A stretch of DNA of 14,169 nucleotides from an uncultured Sphingobacteriales bacterium (GTDB lineage: Bacteria > Bacteroidota > Bacteroidia > Chitinophagales > Chitinophagaceae): positions 1 through 14,169 of the forward strand of contig CAMPKG010000046.1 in the NCBI GenBank assembly GCA_946887085.1, read 5' to 3'. How positions within the stretch are numbered: the first letter of the stretch is position 1; the number at the start of each line of letters is the position of its first letter. The notes under the pieces are model-generated. The model was not told the DNA's origin. It worked only from the letters and a program-made list of their open reading frames with translations, and did no database searches. The translations under genes were made by a program, and so were the position numbers. Positions 5,691-13,343 of the stretch are shown piece by piece.

Positions 5691-7742
5691 CTAGTAAGCC
5701 AGCAGCTCACCGATCCTGGCAGCGACCTTGTCCGCGTTTGGCAGCATTGCTGCTTCCAGTCCCATGTTCATAGGTACCGCCGGCAGGTCTAGCGCACCGA
5801 TGGTCATTACGGGTGCGTCCAGCTGCCTGAAGCAGTTCTGGGCTATGCGGCCTGCCACGGCTTCGCAGAACGAGTTGCGCAGTTGTTCCTCGGTAAGTAC
5901 AATGCACTTGCCATGCTTCTTCACGGTGCTGTAGATCAGCTCCTCATCCAGCGGGAAGATGGTCCGTACATCGATGACCTCCACATGGCCGGGGTATTGT
6001 TTAGCTGCGTTCTTTGCCCAGTACACGCCCATACCATAAGTGATGATGCAAAGCGATTCGCCATTATCTATGGCATCCTGGTCGGCCTCCAGCGCTACAG
6101 TGCCCTTACCGAATGGCAGTATATAGTCGCGGTCAGGTTCTACCATCTTGGCTTCGTCAGTGCCCGGCACTTTGCTCCAGTACAGGCCCTTATGCTCCAG
6201 CATGATCACCGGGTTAGGGTCGAGATAGGCAGCCTTCATCAGGCCTTTGATATCGGCGGCATTGCTGGGGTAGGCTATTTTGATACCCTTAATGGTAGCG
6301 AGTGTACTTTCCACGCTTCCGCTATGGTAAGGGCCGCCGCCGCCATAGGCGCCGATAGGCACGCGAACGATACAGGAGACCGGGAACTTGCCGCAGCTCA
6401 GGTAGCAACTCTTGCTGATCTCGGTAACAAGCTGGTTGAGGCCGGGGTAGATATAGTCGGCAAACTGAACTTCTACTATGGGTTTGAGGCCAACAGCGCT
6501 CATACCCACGGTAGAACCTATTATATATGCCTCCTGTATGGCGGTATTGAATACACGGTTGTCGCCGAACTTGTCGGCAAGGGTAGCGGCCTCGCGGAAC
6601 ACACCGCCCAGCCTGCGGCCAACATCCTGGCCGTAGAAAAGGGCTTCGGGGTAGTCCTGCAGTATCTCTTCCACGGCGTGGAGCGCTGCATCTACCATCA
6701 CCACCTTCTCACGGCCTTCCGGTGTACGGTTGCCGGTTTCGTGGGTTACTGGGTTAGGTGCAAACACATGGTCGGCAACGGTGGATGGGTTGGGATCTGG
6801 AGCAGCAACGGCAGCGTCAAACTCGCTCTGCGCGAATTCACGCTCCTCAGCTTCGATCTTATCGAGCATTGCTTCAGCCACTCCTTTTTGAAGGAGTAGT
6901 TTGCGCAGTTTTGGTCCCGGGTCGTCGAGGCTATGTTTGGAGAGGTCTTCGTTGGTACGGTACCATTCCTTGCGTACGCCTGAAGTGTGGTGGCCCAGTA
7001 GTGGAACTTTGGCGTGCACCAATATGGGCTTGCGCTCTTTGCGCACCCAGTTGATGGTATACTCCATGGTTTTGTACGAGTCGGCAAAGTCGCTGCCGTT
7101 GACGCGTACACGCTCCATGCCTTTGAAGCCTGCAGCATATTCGTAGGCATCCATGGTGCGCGCTTCATCGCTGCTCACAGAGATACCCCAGTCATTATCC
7201 TGTACCAGGTAAATGACGGGCAGCTGATGTAAGACAGCGAACTGGAAAGCCTCGCTCACTTCACCTTCTGTTACGCTGCCATCGCCCAGCGAGCAGATGA
7301 CAACGGGTGGAGTAGGATAGTTGATGAGCTTCTGCTCTTCGATGTATTGTATGCCTTGTGCAACGCCGGTAGTAGGTACTACCTGCATGCCTGTGGCGCT
7401 GCTCTGGTGTATGATCTTCGGAAAATTGTCACGGCGGATGTTGGGGTGGTTGTAGTAAGCGCGTCCGCCGGTGAAAGGATCGTCGCCCTTGGCCAGCAGT
7501 TGCAGCATCAGCTCATATGGACGATAGCCCATGCCCAGCATCAGGCTTTCGTCGCGGTAGTAAGGGCTAACCCAATCGCAGGGCTGAAGGAGGAAGCCGG
7601 TTGCCAGCTGTATGGCCTCGTGCCCGCGTGAAGTACTGTGAACGTATTTGCAGACCTGCCGGTTTGCATCATATATATCGGCCATGGCTTTAGCTGTCAT
7701 CATCAGCCTGTAAGCCTTAAGCATTAGATCTTTTGAAAGCAT
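5691..7742 (-). CDS. Fused 2-oxoacid dehydrogenase E1 (alpha and beta), branched-chain type
   Basis: Thiamine-diphosphate E1 of a 2-oxoacid dehydrogenase complex, which decarboxylates a 2-oxoacid (probably 2-oxoisovalerate and relatives from branched-chain amino acids) and passes the acyl group to lipoyl-E2. Alpha and beta chains, usually separate, are joined in 683 residues. The alpha part (about 1-310) holds the thiamine-diphosphate motif GDGSVTEG (153-160) to QDN (181-183) and HHTSG (251-255), matching the active-site loop of branched-chain E1 alpha. A linker rich in Ala, Pro and Asn (about 310-344) joins the beta part (about 345-683), with GQDVG and the conserved GAYGGGGPYHSG stretch. The longer frame beginning at TTG 7766 is rejected because that codon lies inside the -7 promoter element; ATG 7742 is preferred. 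No E2 or E3 gene lies nearby. Pyruvate or another 2-oxoacid cannot be excluded as substrate. Confidence 0.93.
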   Translation of the reverse strand: MLSKDLMLKAYRLMMTAKAMADIYDANRQVCKYVHSTSRGHEAIQLATGFLLQPCDWVSPYYRDESLMLGMGYRPYELMLQLLAKGDDPFTGGRAYYNHPNIRRDNFPKIIHQSSATGMQVVPTTGVAQGIQYIEEQKLINYPTPPVVICSLGDGSVTEGEVSEAFQFAVLHQLPVIYLVQDNDWGISVSSDEARTMDAYEYAAGFKGMERVRVNGSDFADSYKTMEYTINWVRKERKPILVHAKVPLLGHHTSGVRKEWYRTNEDLSKHSLDDPGPKLRKLLLQKGVAEAMLDKIEAEEREFAQSEFDAAVAAPDPNPSTVADHVFAPNPVTHETGNRTPEGREKVVMVDAALHAVEEILQDYPEALFYGQDVGRRLGGVFREAATLADKFGDNRVFNTAIQEAYIIGSTVGMSAVGLKPIVEVQFADYIYPGLNQLVTEISKSCYLSCGKFPVSCIVRVPIGAYGGGGPYHSGSVESTLATIKGIKIAYPSNAADIKGLMKAAYLDPNPVIMLEHKGLYWSKVPGTDEAKMVEPDRDYILPFGKGTVALEADQDAIDNGESLCIITYGMGVYWAKNAAKQYPGHVEVIDVRTIFPLDEELIYSTVKKHGKCIVLTEEQLRNSFCEAVAGRIAQNCFRQLDAPVMTIGALDLPAVPMNMGLEAAMLPNADKVAARIGELLAY

Positions 7743-7763
7743 GTTTTCGCTATAAAGCAGGCG

Positions 7764-7771
7764 CAAAAGTA
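7764..7771 (-). promoter_or_regulatory. -7 element for the E1 gene
   Basis: On the minus strand TACTTTTG matches TAnnTTTG exactly and lies 21 bases before the ATG at 7742. It would give a leader of about 15 bases. No TTG or TTTG was found at the expected -33 distance, so the promoter is incomplete and may be weak or activator-dependent. Confidence 0.4.
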
Positions 7772-7884
7772 CATTTTTGCAGGGAAGCAGCCTACATATG
7801 TATCAATAGTTACAAGTTTGGCGTTATAAAGCAAATTTGGACAATTGAGTTGTAAACTTAGTTTTGCGAATTGCATTTTTGCAG
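7772..7884. repeat. Direct repeat CATTTTTGCAG, two copies 102 bases apart
   Basis: The same 11 bases occur at 7772-7782 and 7874-7884, in the divergent region between the E1 gene and the YfhO gene. Each is one base away from a TAnnTTTG -7 element followed by C, so they may be promoter-like. They could also be shared regulator sites for the divergent genes. Confidence 0.4.
7836..7866 (+). promoter_or_regulatory. Distal promoter of the YfhO operon
   Basis: TTTG (7836-7839), 19 bases, then TAGTTTTG (7859-7866), an exact Bacteroidota consensus match. The predicted start near 7873 would leave a leader of about 95 bases before the ATG at 7967. Confidence 0.7.
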
Positions 7885-7919
7885 ATGGGCGAAAGTTGAT
7901 AACGTTTAAATGATCGCCT

Positions 7920-7951
7920 TTTGAAAACAGAGAAATAATCGACTATTTTTG
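7920..7951 (+). promoter_or_regulatory. Proximal promoter of the YfhO operon
   Basis: TTTG (7920-7923), 20 bases, then TATTTTTG (7944-7951), a second exact consensus match. The predicted start near 7958 leaves a leader of only about 10 bases before the ATG at 7967. The TTG at 7949 is part of this element, which argues against it as a start codon. Confidence 0.65.
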
Positions 7952-7966
7952 AAACAAACAACCCAT

Positions 7967-10438
7967 ATGCAATCTTTTGATTTTAAAAGACTTTTACCAC
8001 ACCTGGCGATAATTGGGATAATGGCCGTAATAGCATTGGCATTTTCATATCCGGCATTACAGGGCAAAATGCTGGCACAGGGAGACAATATCAGCTGGAA
8101 GGCAATGTCGCAGGAAGCCAGGCAATGGCATGAAAAAACCGGCGAGAATACACTCTGGTCAAACAGCATGTTTGGCGGTATGCCGACGTACACATTTTAC
8201 GTGGCTGAAAGTAAAAATACCTTCAGTTATATGCAGGAGGCTATTGTAAAGATCCTTGTAAAACCAGCATACTTTTTCTTTTTATGCATGCTCAGTTTCT
8301 ATGCGCTGATGTGCGTGCTGCGGGTAGACAGGTGGCTTGGACTTATCGGTTCTATTGCATTTGCGTTCTCCTATAATTCGGTGCTGATAGCTGCAGGCCA
8401 CGAGACCAAAGTGCTGGCTATTGCTTACCTGCCATTGGTCATTAGTGCATTGATCGTTTTGTATAGAGGTAATTATGTGCTGGGAGGCATTTTTGCGGCG
8501 GTGGCATTTGCTTTTGCATTAACCGCAAACCACCTGCAGATATCTTATTACATGGGCATTCTTGTGGTCATTTTCGGCATTGTGATGTTTATAATTGCTC
8601 TGAGGGAAAAATGGCTGCCGCGCTTTTTTATTGCATCTGCCATTGCCGCTCTCGCCTTTGTAATAGGTATGGGGCCGGGGATGGGTTTACTCCTGGCGAC
8701 GCGTGAGTATGCAAAGGAGTCCATGCGCGGAGGACAAAGCGAACTGACTTTTAATCACGACCAGGATAAGCAAAAAGAAGGTGGAGGGCTTGATAAAGAA
8801 TACGCATTTCGCTGGAGTAATGGTATCGGTGAGACATTTGCCTTAATGATACCATACCTGTACGGCGGGTCTTCGAGCGAACCCCTGGAACAGGCACCAC
8901 AGGCAGGTGAGTTTCTTGCAAACGCAGGATATGGACAAGTGCCTATGTATTGGGGCCCGCAGGACCTGGGTCTTTCAGGGCCTATATATTTTGGTGCTAT
9001 TGTTTGCTTTCTTTTCGTTTTTGGATTGATGGTTGTCCGTAGTCCGCACAAATGGTGGATCGTTATCGCATCGGCTTTTATGATAATACTCTCGTGGGGA
9101 AGGCATTTCGAGCTGAACTTTTTCCTGTTCGACAATATGCCGCTCTACAACAAATTCAGGGCGCCAACTTCATCGCTGGCTATCCCGCAGTTCCTATTTC
9201 CCATGCTTGGTATATGGGGACTCGTTGAGGTGATCAACGGCAAGGTAGCTAAGGAAGATGCATTGAAAAAACTTAAGATAGCTCTCGGGATAACGGCGGG
9301 TATCTGTATTCTTTTTGCAATAGCGGGCAGCATGTTCTTCGACTACACTAATCCTGTTGCTGATAAAGATTACCCTGAGCAGTTTTTGACTATGCTGAAG
9401 GAAGACCGTGCAGAGCTTGCAAGAAACAGCTCATTGAAGAGCGCAATATTTATATTGCTCGCAGGCGGACTGATCTGGGCGTTCGTTAAAGACAAGATCA
9501 ACAAGACGATCCTGACCGCTGGCCTTGGTATATTGATAGTTATTGACCTGTTTTCGGTTGCTGCTAACTATCTCAACGAGGATAATTACCAGGAAGAATC
9601 TGATTATAACATGGCTTTCCAGCCGCGTCCTGTCGACCAGCAAATACTTCAGGACCCTGATCCATATTACCGCGTACTTGACCTGACCCGCAATGTGTAT
9701 AACGATGCACTTCAAGCGTATTTTCATAAATGTATAGGTGGATACTCGCCTGCAAAGCTGGAGATATACCAGGATATGATCGACGTTCACCTCGGCGGCA
9801 ACGGTTTCAATTCCCAGGTGCTCAATATGCTGAATACGAAATACATCATATTTGATCCGGGTAATAAACAGCCGACCGCGCAGATAAACAATGATGCGAA
9901 TGGCAACGCCTGGTTCGTGAACAATATAAAATGGGCAAAGACCGCAGATGAAGAGATATTGTCGCTGAAGGGTTCTCGTCTTGGTGACACGGCAATTGTA
10001 ACTGATGCATTTGACACGAAAGACTCGGTAGTAATTCGCGAAAAATATCGCCAGGACATAGGCAACCTGGTACCGGGCAAGGATAGTAGTTCACAAATAA
10101 CGCTGACGAAATATGGACTCAATGACCTGGCGTATAAATCGAACAATACCCGCGATGGCTTCGGCGTTTTTTCCGAGATATATTATGAAAAGGGTTGGGA
10201 AGCTTATATTGATGGTAAGCCTGCACCGATCTACCGGGTCAACTATTTGCTGCGTGGTTTGAAAATTCCGGCAGGTGAACATAAGATCGAGTTCTTTTTC
10301 CGTCCTAAGACATTTGCGGTCGGTGACAACATAGCCATGATAAGCAGCATTCTGTTGTATGGATTGATCATTACGGCGATCGTTATGATATGGAAAGGAA
10401 AAAATCCGACTCCTGCTGCTGACGAAAAACAGTCATGA
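7967..10438 (+). CDS. YfhO family membrane protein (GT-C-like)
   Basis: Large polytopic membrane protein of the YfhO family, 823 residues from ATG 7967. Start chosen over TTG 7949, which lies inside a promoter element; the sequence MQSFDFKRLLPHL fits the usual N-terminus of this family. The first membrane segment (about 11-31) is followed by a large outside loop beginning with GD (39-40), the position where GT-C glycosyltransferases carry an acidic active-site residue. Many further hydrophobic segments run to about residue 525, then a soluble domain (about 535-785) and a last membrane segment (about 790-810). In Bacillus, YfhO takes part in glycosylating a surface polymer using a lipid-linked sugar; the role here is inferred to be similar. 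The stop codon overlaps the next start in ATGA (10435-10438), so the genes are translationally coupled. Confidence 0.88.
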   Translation: MQSFDFKRLLPHLAIIGIMAVIALAFSYPALQGKMLAQGDNISWKAMSQEARQWHEKTGENTLWSNSMFGGMPTYTFYVAESKNTFSYMQEAIVKILVKPAYFFFLCMLSFYALMCVLRVDRWLGLIGSIAFAFSYNSVLIAAGHETKVLAIAYLPLVISALIVLYRGNYVLGGIFAAVAFAFALTANHLQISYYMGILVVIFGIVMFIIALREKWLPRFFIASAIAALAFVIGMGPGMGLLLATREYAKESMRGGQSELTFNHDQDKQKEGGGLDKEYAFRWSNGIGETFALMIPYLYGGSSSEPLEQAPQAGEFLANAGYGQVPMYWGPQDLGLSGPIYFGAIVCFLFVFGLMVVRSPHKWWIVIASAFMIILSWGRHFELNFFLFDNMPLYNKFRAPTSSLAIPQFLFPMLGIWGLVEVINGKVAKEDALKKLKIALGITAGICILFAIAGSMFFDYTNPVADKDYPEQFLTMLKEDRAELARNSSLKSAIFILLAGGLIWAFVKDKINKTILTAGLGILIVIDLFSVAANYLNEDNYQEESDYNMAFQPRPVDQQILQDPDPYYRVLDLTRNVYNDALQAYFHKCIGGYSPAKLEIYQDMIDVHLGGNGFNSQVLNMLNTKYIIFDPGNKQPTAQINNDANGNAWFVNNIKWAKTADEEILSLKGSRLGDTAIVTDAFDTKDSVVIREKYRQDIGNLVPGKDSSSQITLTKYGLNDLAYKSNNTRDGFGVFSEIYYEKGWEAYIDGKPAPIYRVNYLLRGLKIPAGEHKIEFFFRPKTFAVGDNIAMISSILLYGLIITAIVMIWKGKNPTPAADEKQS

Positions 10439-10965
10439 GTATAGGAAGCCTGATACGAAATAGTTTTAGCCTGAGAGAGGATGTCAGTGTGGGGTTCTAC
10501 ATCACTGACTTTCTTTTCAGGAAAATTTTCAGGCAGAATTCGGGCGTTACCTGGGCCATACACCATACAAGCACTATTCACAACGCGGAGAACATTGTCA
10601 GGGGGAAAGGTGTATATCCGGGCGATTCACCCGGGGTTTATATCAATGCGACCAACGGCATATCGATAGGCGACTATACAAACATTGGCCCTAATGTTGG
10701 GCTGGTATCGTCGAATCACGATTTCGTCAACAACGAAGAATACACGCGTGCTGAACGGATAGAGATTGGCAAACATTGCTGGCTGGGTATGGGTAGTGTC
10801 GTATTGCCATCCGTAAAGCTCGGCGATTTCACCATAGTAGGCGCCGGTGCCATCGTGACCAGGAGTTTCCCGGAGGGTTATTGTGTGCTGGCGGGCAATC
10901 CCGCCCGTGTTATCAGACAATTAAACAAAACAGAATGTGAAGCTTTTGCCGCAAGCAGGAAGTAA
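10435..10965 (+). CDS. Left-handed beta-helix acyltransferase (hexapeptide repeat)
   Basis: Cytoplasmic O- or N-acyltransferase of the hexapeptide-repeat family, 176 residues, in the range of WcaF/NodL/maltose-acetyltransferase relatives. An N-terminal part (about 1-45) precedes the helix coils built from repeats such as ISIGDYTNIGPNV (76-88) and IEIGKHCWLGMGSVVLPSV. His95 in SSNHDF is the likely catalytic base, and the classical end AGNPARVI is present near residue 155. These enzymes usually form trimers and move an acetyl group from acetyl-CoA to a sugar hydroxyl; substrate not readable. It overlaps the YfhO stop by 4 bases and the flippase start by 29 bases, so it is part of the same operon and probably decorates the glycan it handles. 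Confidence 0.9.
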   Translation: MSIGSLIRNSFSLREDVSVGFYITDFLFRKIFRQNSGVTWAIHHTSTIHNAENIVRGKGVYPGDSPGVYINATNGISIGDYTNIGPNVGLVSSNHDFVNNEEYTRAERIEIGKHCWLGMGSVVLPSVKLGDFTIVGAGAIVTRSFPEGYCVLAGNPARVIRQLNKTECEAFAASRK

Positions 10966-12361
10966 TACTTTCGTTAGCAATTCATTTTTCATTTTCCTGA
11001 TCCGGTTCTTCCCGACGCTGGCAAATCTCTTCATTGTCATATTCTTTTCGAGGTTACTGGATAAGGACAGTTACGGTTTGTACCAACACTTCTGGGTACA
11101 GCTGTATTTTATCAGCGCATTGGCTTGTCTGGGTGTGCAGTCACTTGTAGTTACCTACCAACCCGCTCTTATCGCCCGGCTTGTCAAGAGTTTTAGTGTG
11201 AGGTCTTTTGCAGGGTATGGCATATGGCTGCTGGTGCTTGCAGCCATATTTGCCATTCTTCAGACAGATGACACTAGTACCATCATTGCATTTGCAATGC
11301 TGCTGGCGTATTCATTGTCGATAGTCATAGAGTCTTTGCTGACTGCATTCAGGCGCTTTACTTTTTTGGCGATAATAAATTTTATATACACCGTTGTTTT
11401 CTTATTGCTTCACTGGCTTCTCGTGGAGTATCACTGGTCCGTTATACAGATGCTCGGATATATTCTTGCGATTACTGTGATTAAATTAGCAATCACCTCT
11501 TTGTCGCTGAACTCGGCGCTGCGCAACCAGGAAGAATATACCGGGAGCTATTCGCTTGAAAGCATCAGGAGATTATGGATGCACATCGGCGTATATGACG
11601 TATCGCAAACACTGTTCAGGTGGATAGATAAGTTCGTGATATCATTTCTATTCGCAAAAGAGATCATGGCCATTTATTACAACGGTTCTTTGGAGATACC
11701 ATTTCTGCCCATACTACTTGGCGCCGCCGGCAGTGCTGCGCTAATGAAACTGTCCACACCGGAAAGCGATGCAGGCCAAACTGCTGATCTAATGAAGCGT
11801 TCAGGCAGGCTCTTGTCGGCCATAGTGTTCCCCATATTTTTCTTTTTCCTTGTCTTCAGGCAAGAACTTTTTGGCGTTGTTCTGTCAGGCAATTATCCTT
11901 CATCTATACCGATATTCGCTATGGCCGTTCTTGCAATGCCATTACGGGCGTATAGCTTCACCACAGTTTTACAAAACAGGCACCGGGGAGATATCATGAA
12001 CATTGGGGCAGTCGGCGATATGATCATCGCCTGTGCATTAATGTACCCGTTATATCAGGTTCTGGGACTTCCGGGAATCGCGCTTTCTTTTGTTATAAGC
12101 AGTTATTTACAAGCCGTTTATTATTTATGGCATTCTGCCAGAGAACTCGATACCAACATTTCTGCATTGCTTCCTTTGAAAAACTGGATAGCCAAGCTGA
12201 TCCTATTTAGTTGTGCCTTCATAGGCTTTTACTATTTGGTCGCTGATAGCTATTCGGAGGAAATTGTTTTAGCTTTAGGTTGTGTGCTTACAGGTACTGC
12301 TGTTTGCATTGCATTTTTCCTGGAGCTAAGAACGGAACGGAAAACTCATGGTGCAGCTTAG
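10937..12361 (+). CDS. Wzx-like polysaccharide/oligosaccharide flippase
   Basis: A 474-residue membrane protein with about 12-14 hydrophobic segments, of the polysaccharide-exporter branch of the MOP superfamily. The N-terminus, with SNSFFIFLIRFFPTLANL followed by FSRLLDKDSYGLYQ, is the pattern usual in Wzx/RfbX proteins. The expected role is flipping lipid-linked sugar across the inner membrane. The likely start is GTG at 10937, overlapping the acyltransferase by 29 bases; no ATG gives a full first membrane segment. Segment pattern: two six-segment bundles with a polar stretch near residues 198-215. It overlaps the next gene by 14 bases. Lipid II or another isoprenoid-linked substrate is possible, and the exact cargo is unknown. 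Confidence 0.85.
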   Translation: MKLLPQAGSNTFVSNSFFIFLIRFFPTLANLFIVIFFSRLLDKDSYGLYQHFWVQLYFISALACLGVQSLVVTYQPALIARLVKSFSVRSFAGYGIWLLVLAAIFAILQTDDTSTIIAFAMLLAYSLSIVIESLLTAFRRFTFLAIINFIYTVVFLLLHWLLVEYHWSVIQMLGYILAITVIKLAITSLSLNSALRNQEEYTGSYSLESIRRLWMHIGVYDVSQTLFRWIDKFVISFLFAKEIMAIYYNGSLEIPFLPILLGAAGSAALMKLSTPESDAGQTADLMKRSGRLLSAIVFPIFFFFLVFRQELFGVVLSGNYPSSIPIFAMAVLAMPLRAYSFTTVLQNRHRGDIMNIGAVGDMIIACALMYPLYQVLGLPGIALSFVISSYLQAVYYLWHSARELDTNISALLPLKNWIAKLILFSCAFIGFYYLVADSYSEEIVLALGCVLTGTAVCIAFFLELRTERKTHGAA

Positions 12362-13334
12362 GCGACATAAAATCAAAAACATCGACAATACCGGTTTCAG
12401 TACGAACAATAATTCGACTGAAGGTGGACGCCTATCTAATAAAGACGGTAGCGTTAACGTGGTTAAAACAGGGCTGCCGTTTTGGGAAAGGGTCAGTTTG
12501 TATCATACTATCCTGCGCCTGTCAAGATGGAAGTTCCTGCTTGTGGTTTTTACATTCTATACCATCATGAACCTGGCATTCGCCAGCATTTACGTGCTCA
12601 TTGGCGTCGAAAACCTGCAAGGCATCCACAAGGGCAATGATCTTCTGAGTAATTTCCAGCAGGCGTTCTTCTTCAGCTCGCAGACCCTGACCACTGTAGG
12701 GTATGGACATATAAGTCCCGTAGGATTGTGGGCCAATGTCGTCGCATCGCTGGAGTCTTTTATAGGTATCCTCACCTTTGCGCTCGTAACAGGGTTGTTA
12801 TACGGCCGTTTTACCAAGCCGCGAGCTTTCATTAATTATAGCAAGAACCTCCTTATTACGCCGCATAAAGGCCAGCGCTCGGTGATGGTGCGATTGGCAA
12901 CAAGCAAGAATAATCACCTGACTGATGTAGAGGCGCAGGTGACGATCTCCATGCACGTGACCGACGACGGCAAACGGGTGCGCCAGTTCTTCGGGCTTCC
13001 TTTGGAAATAAAGAGGATAAACTCGCTGGCTTTGAGCTGGACGCTGGTGCATGTCATCAATGAGGAAAGCCCGTTATTCGGGATGAGTTATGAAGACATG
13101 AGAGAGGCGGAAATTGAGTTTTTGTATCATATAAAGGGCTTTGACGACCATTTTTCGAATACGGTTCAGGAACGAACGTCTTACGTATTTTCGGAAATTG
13201 TCTATGGAGCTAAATTTCTGCCTGCATTCCACCGTTCAGAAGATAACAACACAACTGTATTGGAGCTCGACAAGCTGAACGCATTTGAACCCGCAATGCT
13301 GCCGGAAGTAGAAAAATCGGGGGTAACTGCGTAA
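12348..13334 (+). CDS. KirBac-type inward-rectifier potassium channel
   Basis: Bacterial homologue of inward-rectifier potassium channels, 328 residues, forming a tetrameric pore. A hydrophilic N-terminus (1-42) precedes the slide helix with PFWERVSLYHTILRLSRW (about 44-61). TM1 spans about 63-85, the pore helix and selectivity filter TVGYG fall at 116-120, and TM2 spans about 128-150. The remaining residues form the cytoplasmic immunoglobulin-like domain with the family's typical end, Y(V/T)...EI..GAKF. By hand alignment Phe144 occupies the site of Asp172 of Kir2.1 (Ile138 in KirBac1.1), so strong polyamine-dependent rectification is not expected. Glu136 lies one helical turn above, as in KirBac1.1. 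The ATG overlaps the flippase stop by 14 bases, an odd partner for a glycan operon. rocD follows 9 bases after the stop. Confidence 0.93.
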   Translation: MVQLRRHKIKNIDNTGFSTNNNSTEGGRLSNKDGSVNVVKTGLPFWERVSLYHTILRLSRWKFLLVVFTFYTIMNLAFASIYVLIGVENLQGIHKGNDLLSNFQQAFFFSSQTLTTVGYGHISPVGLWANVVASLESFIGILTFALVTGLLYGRFTKPRAFINYSKNLLITPHKGQRSVMVRLATSKNNHLTDVEAQVTISMHVTDDGKRVRQFFGLPLEIKRINSLALSWTLVHVINEESPLFGMSYEDMREAEIEFLYHIKGFDDHFSNTVQERTSYVFSEIVYGAKFLPAFHRSEDNNTTVLELDKLNAFEPAMLPEVEKSGVTA

Positions 13335-13343
13335 ATTTGCGAT

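Noticed and set aside
5883..6899. 338-codon plus-strand frame opposite the E1 gene
   Set aside because: It is antisense to strongly conserved E1 beta sequence, in a GC-rich stretch that keeps the opposite strand open; its protein resembles nothing and its start has no ribosome site.
7743..7766. TTG start at 7766 giving eight extra residues on the E1 protein
   Set aside because: The TTG falls inside the TACTTTTG -7 element (7764-7771); ATG 7742 gives the normal family N-terminus.
7949..7966. TTG start at 7949 for the YfhO gene
   Set aside because: It overlaps the TATTTTTG -7 element (7944-7951); ATG 7967 matches the usual family start.
13332..13339. TAAATTTG as a separate promoter for rocD
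   Set aside because: The -7 match is exact but no TTG or TTTG is found 17-23 bases upstream, and transcription would start at about the ATG itself; kept only as a note in the rocD entry.
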